Assembly (NCBI RefSeq): GCF_029428875.1
Contig: NZ_JAJSOO010000001.1
Coordinates: 4,464,001-4,528,000 of the forward strand
Direction: 5' to 3'
DNA from: Streptomyces sp. JH34
GTDB taxonomy: Bacteria; Actinomycetota; Actinomycetes; Streptomycetales; Streptomycetaceae
Length of the DNA: 64,000 nucleotides
A program made the translations under genes and the position numbers. Position 1 is the first letter of the stretch, and every line of letters begins with the position of its first letter. Positions 25,446 to 34,762 of this stretch are shown in pieces. Under the pieces are notes generated by a model. That model was not told the origin of the DNA. It worked only from the letters and a program-made list of their open reading frames with translations, and ran no database searches.

Positions 25446-26777
25446 ATGGCCGGTCGTTGGATCGAGAAGTGGGAGCCGGAGGACGAGACCTTCTGGCGGG
25501 AGACGGGCGAGAGGACCGCCCGCAGGAACCTGTGGTTCTCCGTTCTCTCGGAGCACATCGGGTTCTCGATCTGGTCCCTGTGGTCCGTCATGGTCCTGTT
25601 CATGGGGCCGGAGTACGGCATCGACCCGGCGGGGAAGTTCTTCCTGATCTCCACGGCCACCCTGGTCGGCGCCATCGTCCGGGTGCCGTACACCTTCGCG
25701 GTCGCACTCTTCGGCGGGCGCAACTGGACCATCGTCAGCGCGCTGTCGCTCCTGGTGCCGACCGGTGCCGCCTTCTGGGTGATGGAGCCCGGCACGTCGT
25801 ACACCACGTTCCTCGTCGTCGCCGCGCTCACCGGCATCGGGGGCGGCAACTTCGCCTCCTCGATGACCAACATCAACGCCTTCTTCCCGCTGAGCAGGAA
25901 GGGCTGGGCGCTCGGTCTCAACGCGGGCGGCGGCAACATCGGCGTCCCGGTCGTCCAGCTCGTCGGCCTGCTCGTGATCGGCACGGCGGGCGCCGCGCAC
26001 CCGCGGATCGTGCTCGGGGTGTACCTGCCGCTGATCGTCGTCGCCGCGCTCGGCGCGGCGCTGAGGATGGACAACCTCCGGCCGGTCCAGAACGACACGG
26101 GGGCGGCACTCCAGTCCGTCCGGGAGCCGCACACCTGGATCATGTCGGTGCTCTACATCGGCACCTTCGGCTCGTTCATCGGCTACAGCTTCGCCTTCGG
26201 ACTCGTCCTGCAGACCCAGTTCGGCCGGACCCCGCTGCAGGCCGCCTCGCTCACGTTCATCGGCCCGCTGCTGGGCTCCCTGATCCGGCCCGCCGGCGGC
26301 TGGCTCGCCGACCGTCACGGCGGCGCCCGGATCACCCTGTGGAACTTCGCGGCCATGGCGGCGGCGACCGGAGTGGTCGTGTACGCCTCGGGCATCGAGT
26401 CGCTGACCGTGTTCCTCGTCGGCTTCATCGCCCTGTTCGTGCTGACGGGACTGGGCAACGGCTCCACGTTCAAGATGATTCCCGGCATCTTCCACGCACA
26501 GGGGCTCGCCAAGGGGCTGCGCGGCGAGGAGGCGGCGGCTTACGGGCGGCGCCTCTCGGGCGCGGCCATGGGACTCATCGGTGCGGTCGGGGCCCTGGGC
26601 GGCCTCGCGATCAACCTCGCGTTCCGTCAGTCCTTCGCCACGTCGGGCACCGGAACGGCCGCGTTCTGGTGCTTCCTCGGCTTCTACGCCGTCTGCTTCA
26701 CCCTCACGTGGGCGGTATACCTTCGGCGTACCGAAGCGGTCGCCGCGAAGCCCCAGCTCAGCTATGCCGAGGTGTGA
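25446..26777 (+). CDS. narK: Nitrate/nitrite MFS transporter, NarK family
   Basis: 443 residues from ATG 25446; the GTG three bases upstream is possible but GGAGG (25435-25439) is better spaced for the ATG. Family marks: GIGGGNFASSMTNINAFFPLSRKGWALGLNAGGGNIGV, which holds the Gly-rich nitrate-porter signature in TM5 (shown here in two overlapping family blocks), RPAGGWLADRHGG, and GLGNGSTFKMIPGIF as the second signature. Twelve TM helices. The gene for the NnaR-type regulator follows on the same strand, separated by a terminator. Uptake for assimilation or exchange during nitrate respiration are both possible. Confidence 0.9.
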   Translation: MAGRWIEKWEPEDETFWRETGERTARRNLWFSVLSEHIGFSIWSLWSVMVLFMGPEYGIDPAGKFFLISTATLVGAIVRVPYTFAVALFGGRNWTIVSALSLLVPTGAAFWVMEPGTSYTTFLVVAALTGIGGGNFASSMTNINAFFPLSRKGWALGLNAGGGNIGVPVVQLVGLLVIGTAGAAHPRIVLGVYLPLIVVAALGAALRMDNLRPVQNDTGAALQSVREPHTWIMSVLYIGTFGSFIGYSFAFGLVLQTQFGRTPLQAASLTFIGPLLGSLIRPAGGWLADRHGGARITLWNFAAMAAATGVVVYASGIESLTVFLVGFIALFVLTGLGNGSTFKMIPGIFHAQGLAKGLRGEEAAAYGRRLSGAAMGLIGAVGALGGLAINLAFRQSFATSGTGTAAFWCFLGFYAVCFTLTWAVYLRRTEAVAAKPQLSYAEV

Positions 26778-26822
26778 GAACGACCGTGAGGCGTCGCAGG
26801 ACGTAACGGCCGGGAAATACGG

Positions 26823-26864
26823 GAGGACCGAGACTGTCACGCAGGGTTGACACTCTCGGTCCTC
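26823..26864 (+). terminator. narK terminator
   Basis: 17-bp stem with one mismatch (26823-26839 with 26848-26864) and an 8-nt loop, between narK and nnaR. Confidence 0.8.
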
Positions 26865-26907
26865 CGCATCATCGAGCAACAGCGGGACGAGAGCCGGGTA
26901 TCACGCC

Positions 26908-28053
26908 ATGCACGACGACGACGCACAGCACGGGCCCCTGGCGGGCTTCACGGTCGGGGTGACCGCAGCCCGTCGCGCCGAGGAGCTCGGGACGCTCCTC
27001 ACGCGCAGGGGCGCCGCGGTCCTGCACGCGCCCGCCCTGCGGATCGTTCCGCTCGCGGACGACAGCGAACTCCTGGCCGCGACCAAGGAACTCATCGACG
27101 ACGCACCGGAGGTGGTGGTCGCGACCACCGCCATCGGCTTCAGGGGCTGGGTGGAGGCCGCCGAAGGCTGGGGCATCGGGGACGGACTCCTCGAACTGCT
27201 CCGCGGCACGGAGCTGCTGGCCCGTGGCCCGAAGGTCAAGGGAGCCATCCGGGCGGCCGGACTCACCGAGGCGTGGTCGCCGCAGTCGGAGTCGATGGCG
27301 GAGGTCCTCGACCGGCTGCTGGAGCAGGGCGTCCAGGGCCGCCGGATCGCGCTCCAGCTGCACGGCGAACCGCTGCCCGGCTTCGTCGAGTCGCTCCGGG
27401 CGGCCGGCGCCGAGGTCGTCGGCGTACCCGTCTACCGGTGGATGCCCCCGGAGGACATCGCGCCGCTCGACCGCATGCTCGACACCACCGTCGCCCGCGG
27501 TCTGGACGCCCTCACCTTCACCAGCGCTCCGGCCGCCGCCTCCTACCTGAACCGCGCGGAGGCCCGCGGCATGCTCCCGGAGGTGCTGGACGCCCTGAGC
27601 CACGACGTCGTCACGGCGTGCGTCGGACCGGTCACGGCCCTGCCCCTGCAGGCCAAGGGCATCGACACCGTCCAGCCGGAGCGCTTCCGGCTCGGCCCCC
27701 TCGTGCAGCTGCTCTGCGCCCAGCTGCCCGCCCGCGCCCGCGCGCTCCCCGTCGCCGGCCACCGGGTCGAGATCCGTGGCCACGCCGTACTTGTCGACGG
27801 GGCCCTGCGACCGGTGCCCCCGGCCGGCATGGCACTGCTGCACACGCTGGCCCGCAGACCGGGCTGGGTGGTCTCCCGCGCCGACCTGCTGCGGGCGCTG
27901 CCCGGCAGCGGTACCGACGAGCACGCGGTGGAGACGGCGATGGCCCGGCTGCGTACGGCGCTGGGGGTGCCGCGGCTGATCCAGACGGTCGTCAAGCGGG
28001 GCTACCGGCTGGCCCTGGACCCCTCCGCGGACACCAAGTACGACGGGTCCTGA
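26908..28053 (+). CDS. nnaR: HemD-like / winged-helix nitrate assimilation regulator (NnaR type)
   Basis: 381 residues from ATG 26908. Residues ~10-260 resemble uroporphyrinogen-III synthase (GFTVGVTAARRAEEL, VVATTAIGFRGWVEAA, LTFTSAPAA, VTACVGPVTA). Residues ~275-375 are an OmpR-type winged helix (MALLHTLARRPGWVVSRADLL, AVETAMARLRTALG, IQTVVKRGYRL). S. coelicolor NnaR has this architecture, lies beside narK, and acts with GlnR on nitrate and nitrite genes. Whether the HemD part is still catalytic cannot be judged by eye; it may be a tetrapyrrole-type sensor. Confidence 0.85.
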   Translation: MHDDDAQHGPLAGFTVGVTAARRAEELGTLLTRRGAAVLHAPALRIVPLADDSELLAATKELIDDAPEVVVATTAIGFRGWVEAAEGWGIGDGLLELLRGTELLARGPKVKGAIRAAGLTEAWSPQSESMAEVLDRLLEQGVQGRRIALQLHGEPLPGFVESLRAAGAEVVGVPVYRWMPPEDIAPLDRMLDTTVARGLDALTFTSAPAAASYLNRAEARGMLPEVLDALSHDVVTACVGPVTALPLQAKGIDTVQPERFRLGPLVQLLCAQLPARARALPVAGHRVEIRGHAVLVDGALRPVPPAGMALLHTLARRPGWVVSRADLLRALPGSGTDEHAVETAMARLRTALGVPRLIQTVVKRGYRLALDPSADTKYDGS

Positions 28054-28062
28054 CCCGGTCGC

Positions 28063-28068
28063 TAGCGT
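28063..28068 (+). promoter_or_regulatory. Candidate leaderless -10 of the GNAT gene
   Basis: TAGCGT ends 6 nt before ATG 28075. GCGGGG between could instead serve as a ribosome site if transcription comes from nnaR. Confidence 0.35.
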
Positions 28069-28074
28069 GCGGGG

Positions 28075-28638
28075 ATGACCGATGACATCCATCCCCTGAC
28101 CGACGGGGTCGCGCTGAGGCCCGTGACCCTCGCCGACGCGGAGTCCTTCGCCGGGGCCATGACCCGCAGCCGCGCCTACATGCGGCGCTGGGAGCCCGTG
28201 CGCCCCGACGCCTTCTACACCGTCGAAGGCCAGGTCCAGCGGCTCACCGGGCTGCTGGCCGACCGGGACACGGGGCGCGCGATGCCCTGGGCGCTGGCCG
28301 ACGAGGAGGACCGGGTCGTGGGGGCGATGACGCTGGCCTCCATCGAGCGCGGGCCCTTCCGCAACGCCCGGCTCGGCTACTGGATCGACGTCGACCGGGC
28401 GGGCCGGGGTCTCGCCACGGCCGCCGTCACCAAGGTCTGCGAACTGGCCCGGGACGGGCTCGGACTGCACCGGATCGCGGCCGGGACGGTCCTGGACAAC
28501 ATCGCCTCCCAGCGTGTCCTGGCCAAGTGCGGGTTCGAGCTGTACGGCACGGCGCCGCGCTATCTCCACATCAACGGCGCCTGGCAGGACCACCGGATGT
28601 TCCAGCGGATCCTGCACGACGGCCCGCCGCAGGGCTGA
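28075..28638 (+). CDS. GNAT acetyltransferase, RimJ/RimL type
   Basis: 187 residues from ATG 28075. GNAT fold with LRPVTLADAESFA at the start, the core strand ARLGYWIDVDRAGRGLATAAV containing the acetyl-CoA loop (AGRGLAT), and HRIAAGTVLDNIASQRVLAKCGF as the C-terminal signature of the ribosomal-protein-alanine acetyltransferase group. It acetylates an N-terminus or small amine; the substrate is unknown. 21 nt after nnaR, possibly co-transcribed. Confidence 0.9.
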   Translation: MTDDIHPLTDGVALRPVTLADAESFAGAMTRSRAYMRRWEPVRPDAFYTVEGQVQRLTGLLADRDTGRAMPWALADEEDRVVGAMTLASIERGPFRNARLGYWIDVDRAGRGLATAAVTKVCELARDGLGLHRIAAGTVLDNIASQRVLAKCGFELYGTAPRYLHINGAWQDHRMFQRILHDGPPQG

Positions 28639-28840
28639 CCTGAGTCCGCTGTGTCGTCCCGCCGCCACCGGCGCAGCAGGAGGTGCCCGGCCTCAGGGTG
28701 ACGGGTGACCGCTCCGTCGTTCGTGGGGACACCCGCACGGCGGTGGCCCCGGCCGGCCGGAGGGGTACCGGGCCGGGCCGGATGCGGGCACTCTGTGGGT
28801 GACTCTCCCCCACAGGTGACCCCCGAGGCGGTGACAGCTC

Positions 28841-29434
28841 ATGGCGGAGGGCACGGGCACGAACAGCCGGCGGTTCGACTCGGGCCGGGTCTGTCTGGAC
28901 CTGGTGGCGACCGGAGCGCCCTCCGGCGCCCGCGAGCGGATCGACCGTCCCGCGCGCCTCGCCGCATGGCTGGTGGCATCCCGGCTGGTCCCGCGCGGAA
29001 CCCCGCTGGAGACGGTCGACGAGACCTGGGTGGCCCGCTTCCTGCAGCTGCGGACGGGGATCGACCGGCTGATGGCCGCAGAACTGACGGGCGGGAGCGC
29101 GGACGACGACCTGGAACGGGTCAACGCGCTGGCGGCAGGCGCGCCGCCGGGCCTGCGGGCCGTACGGGGGCAGGGTGGCGCGCTCGTACGGGTGCTGAGC
29201 GCCGACCCCGTGTGCGGGGCGCTGCTCGCCGCGGTGGCCCGGGACGCCGTGGACCTGCTGACGGACCCGGTCGCGCGGGCGGCGCTGCGCCGGTGCCAGG
29301 GCGCTGCCTGCCGACGGCTCTACCTGGACACCTCACGGGGGATGCGGCGCCGCTGGTGCTCCAGCGAGGTCTGCGGAAACCGGGAGCGGGTGGCCCGGCA
29401 CCGCCGCCGTGTGAGAGCCCCGGCATGTGAATGA
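28841..29434 (+). CDS. CGNR zinc-finger (ABATE-type) regulator
   Basis: 197 residues from ATG 28841. An N-terminal alpha-helical domain with FDSGRVCLDLVAT is the ABATE stress-associated domain pattern. The C-terminus has the CGNR zinc knuckle: CQGAAC, then WCSSEVCGNRERVARHRRR, where two Cys pairs bind zinc and the basic helix binds DNA. Function is otherwise unknown; the family is thought to be transcriptional. A small ORF starts inside its stop region. Confidence 0.87.
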   Translation: MAEGTGTNSRRFDSGRVCLDLVATGAPSGARERIDRPARLAAWLVASRLVPRGTPLETVDETWVARFLQLRTGIDRLMAAELTGGSADDDLERVNALAAGAPPGLRAVRGQGGALVRVLSADPVCGALLAAVARDAVDLLTDPVARAALRRCQGAACRRLYLDTSRGMRRRWCSSEVCGNRERVARHRRRVRAPACE

Positions 29435-29609
29435 ACCCGCGCCCCTGCGGTCCGTACCGAAATGGGGGTACGGCATCGAGGGTTCCGCCCACGAGGGCGC
29501 GCGGCTCCCGCTGTACGTGCACGGGGGCGCCGCGATGGCCCGTTCGGACATCGACCGTTTCGAGGTGCGCGCCTTCGACGGCGAGCGGCTGGTGGAGATC
29601 GACGCCTGA
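29427..29609 (+). CDS. Small hypothetical protein
   Basis: 60 residues from GTG 29427, overlapping the CGNR gene by 8 nt in another frame. Codon use is typical of real genes here, with G or C in most third positions. The sequence (KWGYGIEGSAHEGARLPLYV, RSDIDRFEVRAFDGERLVEI) has no Cys, signal or TM segment. I do not recognise a family. The overlap suggests translational coupling to the CGNR regulator. Confidence 0.5.
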   Translation: MNEPAPLRSVPKWGYGIEGSAHEGARLPLYVHGGAAMARSDIDRFEVRAFDGERLVEIDA

Positions 29610-29732
29610 GGGGCGGTCGGGTGTGGACCGGAGGCCTCACCACCCGAAACGTGACCCGAGCGGCAGGTGCGCGGGGGCCCTCTTTTCGCGTACGGTTGAC
29701 GGCTGCCCGATGCACGTCAGAAGGGGGCCCCG

Positions 29733-32103
29733 GTGGCCGCGCAGGATGCCGCTGTCGATTCGTTGCGGGACCGGGAGACCGGTGTCGAACAAGAACATCT
29801 GGACCGGGTCTACCGCCGTCTCGAAGAGAAGATCGACGAGGCGGAATTTCTCATGCAGGACGCCAGCAAACGGGGCCAGGTAGGCACCCCCGGGGCACTC
29901 GCCGAACGGGACGCGCAGGTCTTCCGCGCCGGAGTCCACCTCAACCGGCTGAACAGCGAGTTCGAGGACTTCCTCTTCGGGCGGATCGACCTGCTGCGCG
30001 GCAAGGACGGCGAACGCGGTCCGGACGGCGCCTTCACGTCCGTGGAGGCGGCCGACGACGCCGTGGCCGAGGACGGCACCGCCGGGATCGCCGAGACCCT
30101 CCACATCGGCCGCATAGGAGTACTCGACTCCGACTACGCCCCGCTGGTGATCGACTGGCGGGCACCCGCGGCCGCGCCCTTCTACCGTTCGACGCCGAAG
30201 GAGCCCGGCAGGGTCGTACGCCGCCGGGTGATCCGCTCCAAGGGCCGCAGGGTCCTCGGCGTCGAGGACGACCTGATGCGCCCGGAGCTGACCGCCACCC
30301 TGGACGGCCAGGCCCTTCCCGTGGTCGGCGACGGCGCCCTGATGGCCGCGCTGGGCCAGGCCCGCAGCCACACGATGCGGGACATCGTCTCGTCGATCCA
30401 GGCCGAGCAGGACATGGTCATCCGTGCCCCCGCCGCCTCCGTCACCGAGGTGTCCGGCGGACCCGGCACGGGCAAGACGGCGGTGGCCCTGCACCGGGCC
30501 GCGTACCTCCTCTACCAGGACCGGCGGCGGTACTCGGGCGGCATCCTCGTCGTCTCGCCGACCCCGCTCCTCGTCGCTTACACCGAAGGCGTGCTGCCCT
30601 CGCTCGGCGAGGAGGGCCAGGTCGCGATCCGCGCCGTCGGGTCGCTGTCCGACGACGCCGCGGGGGTGGAGGGGGCGACCACGTACGACGAGCCCGCCGT
30701 CGCCCGCATCAAGGGCTCGTCCCGGATGCTCCACGTGCTGCGCAAGGCCGCCCGCGGAGCGCTCGAGCGGCCCGCGGCCGGACCCGCCCCCCCAAGAAGG
30801 GCAGCTGGAGTTCGGGGAGGCCCCCGCCGAGGCGGGCACCCCCACCCGGCTGAGGGTGGTGGCCTTCGGCGCCCGCGTCGAGCTGGAGGCGGACGAGCTC
30901 CGGCGGATCCGGCACAACGTGCTCGGCGGCACGGCACCGGTCAACCTGCTGCGCCCGCGCGCCCGCAAACTGCTCCTGGACGCCCTCTGGAACAAGTCGT
31001 CGGGCCGGGGCCGCTACACCGACCCCGAGCTGGCGGCGGAGCTGCGTTCCTCGTTCGACGAGGACGTGTCCACCGAGACGCCGTTCCTCACCTTCCTGAA
31101 CGCCTGGTGGCCGGAGCTCACCCCACGCCGGGTGCTGGCCGCGATGTCCGACGAGCGGCGCCTGAACAGGTGGGCGCGCCGGATCCTCAACCAGGGCGAG
31201 GTGCGCCGTCTGGCCCGTTCGCTGAGACGGCTGGACGAGGACGGCAAGGGTCCGCTCTCCGTCCACGACGTGGCGCTCCTGGACGAGCTGCAGACCCTGC
31301 TGGGCACCCCGGCCCGTCCGAAGCGGAAGCGGGAGGCCGATCCGCTGGACCAGCTCACGGGTCTGGAGGAGCTGATGCCGCAGCGTGAGGAGACACAGCG
31401 CGAGCGGGCCGAGCGGCTGGCGGCGGAGCGCACGGAGTACGCCCACGTCATCGTCGACGAGGCGCAGGACCTGACGCCGATGCAGTGGCGGATGGTCGGC
31501 CGCCGCGGCCGGCACGCCACCTGGACGATCGTCGGGGACGCGGCCCAGTCCTCCTGGTCCGACCCGGACGAGGCGTCCGCCGCCCGCGACGAGGCGCTCG
31601 GCAACCGGCCGCGCCGCCACTTCACCCTCACCGTGAACTACCGCAACCCGGCGGAGATCGCCGAGCTCGCGGCCAAGGTGCTGGCGCTGGCCATGCCCGG
31701 GATGGAGTCCCCGGCGGCGGTCCGTTCGACGGGGGTCGAGCCGCGCTTCGAGACGGTACGGGACGGGGACCTCGCCTCGACCGTCCGCGAGGAGGCCCGC
31801 AGGCTCCTCGCCCGGGTGGACGGCACCGTCGGCGTGGTCGTCGCGATGAACCGCCGTGTCGAGGCCCGCGCCTGGCTCGAGGAGCTCGGGGAGCGGGTCG
31901 TGGCCCTGGGGAGCCTGGAGGCGAAGGGGCTGGAGTACGACGCCACGGTGGTGGTCTCCCCGGCGGAGATCGCCGACGAGTCACCGGCCGGCCTGCGGGT
32001 GCTGTACGTGGCACTCACCCGTGCGACGCAACAGCTGACCGTGGTCTCGGGGGAGCGCGACATGCCGGACGGGGACGGGGTTCCGGACCTGCTGAGGGAC
32101 TGA
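29733..32103 (+). pseudogene. HelD-like UvrD/Rep-type ATPase (RNA polymerase recycling), single-base frameshift
   Basis: From GTG 29733 (AGAAGGGGG upstream) the frame gives a HelD N-terminus with a coiled coil (LDRVYRRLEEKIDEAEFLM), then GRIGVLDSDYAPLVIDWRAP and Walker A GGPGTGKTAVALHR near residue 241. At 30787-30793 a run of seven C shifts the frame by one; the remainder continues in the next frame to 32103 with IVDEAQDLTPMQW, VNYRNPAEI, EAKGLEYDATVVV and VALTRATQQL. Removing one C restores about 789 residues. The break lies in a low-complexity linker, so a sequencing error is as likely as a real mutation. HelD proteins bind RNA polymerase and release it from stalled complexes or inhibitors such as rifampicin. 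Confidence 0.85.
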
Positions 32104-32221
32104 GCCGAGGGACTGAGCGAACGGACTGTGCGGAGGGCGGGTCTCCGGCGCGGGAAGCGGTTTTCCGAGTCAACCCGTCGCACGGGAGTCACTTCTCCGG
32201 GGTGTTTGTTAGCCTGGATTC

Positions 32222-32308
32222 GGCACCGGCTCGATCCAAGCCCCCGGGCCCAACCTTCGTCGCTACGAGCGACCACTTGCCGCGAGGCGAGCATGGCGGG
32301 CCGGTGCC
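32222..32308 (+). ncRNA. Candidate structured RNA with adjacent terminator
   Basis: A 9-bp closing stem (GGCACCGGC at 32222-32230 with GCCGGTGCC at 32300-32308) encloses two hairpins: GTCGCT-ACG-AGCGAC (32259-32273), and CTTGCC with GGCGAG around a GCGA tetraloop (about 32276-32291). A strong terminator follows 16 nt later. TAGCCT (32211-32216) is a possible -10 just upstream. This could be a free small RNA or a leader element of the malic enzyme gene. It fits no RNA family I know. Confidence 0.5.
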
Positions 32309-32324
32309 ACCTGACCGCGAGAAG

Positions 32325-32367
32325 ACAGACCCGCGTCACCTGATGGTGGCGCGGGTCTGTTTCTGTT
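32325..32367 (+). terminator. Terminator after the structured element
   Basis: Perfect 11-bp stem (ACAGACCCGCG at 32325-32335, complement at 32350-32360) whose loop holds an inner CACC/GGTG pairing, followed by TTCTGTT. Confidence 0.85.
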
Positions 32368-32590
32368 CACGGGGTTCTCCGGGAGGCCGGAAACCTGCGG
32401 CGCCCTGCCGTGTTCCACAGCGGATCGGGGTTACGCCGAACGGTTAGTTCTCGTATGGTGGAAAAAGATTTCCGAAAGGTGGCAGTCATTACCTGCTACC
32501 GGCCGGTAGGTGCGACGATCGGAACGCACGTGCGGGGCCGAGCCCCATTCGCGTGCGGCAACGAAGCTCAGGAAAGCGAAGGACTCGGCC

Positions 32591-34024
32591 ATGGCAACGG
32601 CGCCCAGCGTCTCGTACTCGATGACGGTCCGGCTGGAGGTGCCCGCGAGCGGCACAGCGGTCTCCCAGCTGACCACGGCCGTGGAGTCCTCCGGTGGCTC
32701 GGTCACCGGCCTCGACGTGACCGCCTCCGGCCACGAGAAACTGCGGATCGACGTCACGATCGCGGCCTCCTCCACCTCGCACGCCGACGAGATCGTCGAA
32801 GGCCTGCGCGACATCGACGGCGTCGTGCTGGGAAAGGTCTCCGACCGTACGTTCCTGATGCACCTCGGCGGCAAGATCGAGATGGCGTCCAAGCACCCCA
32901 TCCGCAGCCGTGACGACCTCTCGATGATCTACACCCCGGGCGTGGCCCGGGTGTGCATGGCGATCGCCGAGAACCCCGAGGACGCCCGCCGCCTGACCAT
33001 CAAGCGGAACTCCGTCGCGGTGGTCACGGACGGCTCCGCGGTGCTCGGACTCGGCAACATCGGCCCGATGGCGTCGCTCCCGGTGATGGAGGGCAAGGCG
33101 GCCCTCTTCAAGCGCTTCGCGGGCATCGACGCCTGGCCGATCTGCCTGGACACGCAGAACACCGACGAGATCGTCTCCATCGTCAAGGCGATCGCCCCGG
33201 GCTTCGCGGGGATCAACCTGGAGGACATCTCCGCCCCCCGCTGCTTCGAGATCGAGGCGCGGCTGCGCGAGGCCCTGGACATCCCCGTCTTCCACGACGA
33301 CCAGCACGGCACCGCCATCGTCGTCCTCGCCGCGCTCACCAACGCGCTGCGCGTGGTCGGCAAGGCGATCGGTGACGTACGGGTCGTCATGTCCGGCGCC
33401 GGAGCCGCCGGTACGGCCATCCTGAAACTGCTCATCGCGGCCGGCGTCAAGCACGCCGTCGTCGCCGACATCCACGGTGTGGTGCACGCGGGCCGCGAGG
33501 ACCTGGTGGACGCCACCCCGGACTCGCCGCTGCGCTGGATCGCCGACAACACCAACCCCGAGGGAGTCACGGGCACCCTCAAGGAGGCCGTCGCCGGCTC
33601 CGACGTCTTCATCGGGGTCTCCGCACCCAACGTCCTGGACGGCGGCGACGTCGCGGCCATGGCGGAGGGCGCGATCGTGTTCGCGCTCGCGAACCCGGAC
33701 CCCGAGGTGGACCCGGCAATCGCCCGTGAGACGGCGGCGGTTGTCGCCACCGGCCGCTCCGACTTCCCGAACCAGATCAACAACGTGCTGGTCTTCCCGG
33801 GCGTCTTCCGCGGCCTGCTGGACGCTCAGTCCCGCACCGTCAACACGGAGATGATGCTCGCCGCGGCGCGCGCCCTCGCCGACGTCGTCGCGGAGGACGA
33901 GGTGAACGCGAACTACATCATCCCGTCGGTCTTCAACGACAAGGTCGCGGGTGCCGTCGCCGGCGCCGTCCGGGAAGCCGCCAAGGCCGCCGGAGTCGCC
34001 GAGGCGGCGTCCGACCCCGCGTAG
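32591..34024 (+). CDS. NAD(P)-dependent malic enzyme with N-terminal ACT domain
   Basis: 477 residues from ATG 32591 (GAAGG upstream; an upstream in-frame ATG lacks conservation). Residues 1-90 are an ACT-like regulatory domain (YSMTVRLEVPASGTAVSQL). The malic part has SMIYTPGVARVCMAI, the catalytic lysine in EGKAALFKRFAGIDAWP, metal ligands in INLEDISAPRCFEIE and FHDDQHGTA, and the dinucleotide loop VMSGAGAAGTA. It decarboxylates malate to pyruvate with NAD(P)H formation, feeding anaplerosis and lipid precursors. The ACT domain suggests amino-acid or similar ligand control. Confidence 0.93.
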   Translation: MATAPSVSYSMTVRLEVPASGTAVSQLTTAVESSGGSVTGLDVTASGHEKLRIDVTIAASSTSHADEIVEGLRDIDGVVLGKVSDRTFLMHLGGKIEMASKHPIRSRDDLSMIYTPGVARVCMAIAENPEDARRLTIKRNSVAVVTDGSAVLGLGNIGPMASLPVMEGKAALFKRFAGIDAWPICLDTQNTDEIVSIVKAIAPGFAGINLEDISAPRCFEIEARLREALDIPVFHDDQHGTAIVVLAALTNALRVVGKAIGDVRVVMSGAGAAGTAILKLLIAAGVKHAVVADIHGVVHAGREDLVDATPDSPLRWIADNTNPEGVTGTLKEAVAGSDVFIGVSAPNVLDGGDVAAMAEGAIVFALANPDPEVDPAIARETAAVVATGRSDFPNQINNVLVFPGVFRGLLDAQSRTVNTEMMLAAARALADVVAEDEVNANYIIPSVFNDKVAGAVAGAVREAAKAAGVAEAASDPA

Positions 34025-34426
34025 GCACGTACGTCCGGACGGCCCCGCCACACGCCGTCCGCGGGGGCCGGCCACGGCCGCCGCGGACGGTGCCGTAGCT
34101 CACGTCCGGGCGGTCCGTACGGCGCGTCGCGGGTCGCGGCGTCCCAAACGCCCCTTTAGGGTGGGCGGGCAGCGAGCCCCACAGGCCCGGCATCCGCTGC
34201 GGACCGCTCCAACAAGTCGACGGAACGTCATCACAGGCATTCGGTGGTGCTTTTCGTGTGACGTCGAGAGGTTCCGGATTGGCGTTAGCGCCGCAGGTGG
34301 GGGCAGGATGCGTATTCGGGCGCGAGGGTCTGACATCAGACCCGGGTCCGGGGACTGTCAGAGGGCCCTGGCAGCATCGGCTTCGATCTCACGCCTCACA
34401 GGCAAGAAGAACACGGGAGTACAAAC
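34025..34426. other. Intergenic region malic enzyme - hup
   Basis: 402 bp. The malic enzyme terminator is at 34056-34089. The rest carries no gene I support. A GGGCGGGC stretch lies near 34161-34170, and the region from 34200 to 34426 must hold the hup promoter; I could not fix a clean -35/-10 pair. Confidence 0.5.
34056..34089 (+). terminator. Malic enzyme terminator
   Basis: 14-bp stem with one mismatch (34056-34069 with 34076-34089) and a 6-nt loop, 32 nt after the stop. Confidence 0.7.
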
Positions 34427-34708
34427 ATGAACCGCAGTGAGCTGGTGGCCGCCCTGGCCGACCGTGCCGAGGTGACCCGCAAGGACGCCGACGCCGTTCT
34501 GGCCGCGCTCGCCGAGACCGTCGGCGAGATCGTCGCCAAGGGCGACGAGAAGGTCACCATCCCCGGCTTCCTGACCTTCGAGCGCACCCACCGTGCCGCT
34601 CGTACCGCGCGCAACCCGCAGACCGGCGACCCGATCAACATCCCGGCCGGCTACAGCGTGAAGGTCTCCGCGGGCTCCAAGCTCAAGGAAGCCGCCAAGG
34701 GCAAGTAA
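34427..34708 (+). CDS. hup: HU-family nucleoid protein
   Basis: 93 residues from ATG 34427. HU/IHF fold: MNRSELVAALADRAEVTRKDAD, VTIPGFLTFERTHRAARTARNPQTGDPINIPA, with the DNA-intercalating Pro in NPQTGDPI. It has no Lys-rich C-terminal tail, so it is the short HU (HupA type) rather than the HupS form. A perfect terminator follows. Confidence 0.96.
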   Translation: MNRSELVAALADRAEVTRKDADAVLAALAETVGEIVAKGDEKVTIPGFLTFERTHRAARTARNPQTGDPINIPAGYSVKVSAGSKLKEAAKGK

Positions 34709-34726
34709 GGCCCCCTGGGCAGCAAA

Positions 34727-34762
34727 GAAGGGCGGCCGTCCCGACCGGGACGGCCGCCCTTC
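34727..34762 (+). terminator. hup terminator
   Basis: Perfect 16-bp stem (34727-34742 with 34747-34762) and GACC loop. Confidence 0.92.

Larger units (their letters stand above)
32104..32590. other. Long intergenic region between helD and malic enzyme
   Basis: 487 bp with no supported protein gene. It contains the folded element 32222-32308, its terminator, and the malic enzyme upstream region (32370-32590), which is AT-richer around 32440-32500. GAAGG at 32579-32583 is the ribosome site of the malic enzyme. Confidence 0.6.

Noticed and set aside
29610..29732. Rifamycin-associated element ahead of the helD-like gene
   Set aside because: No inverted repeat of that kind is seen upstream.
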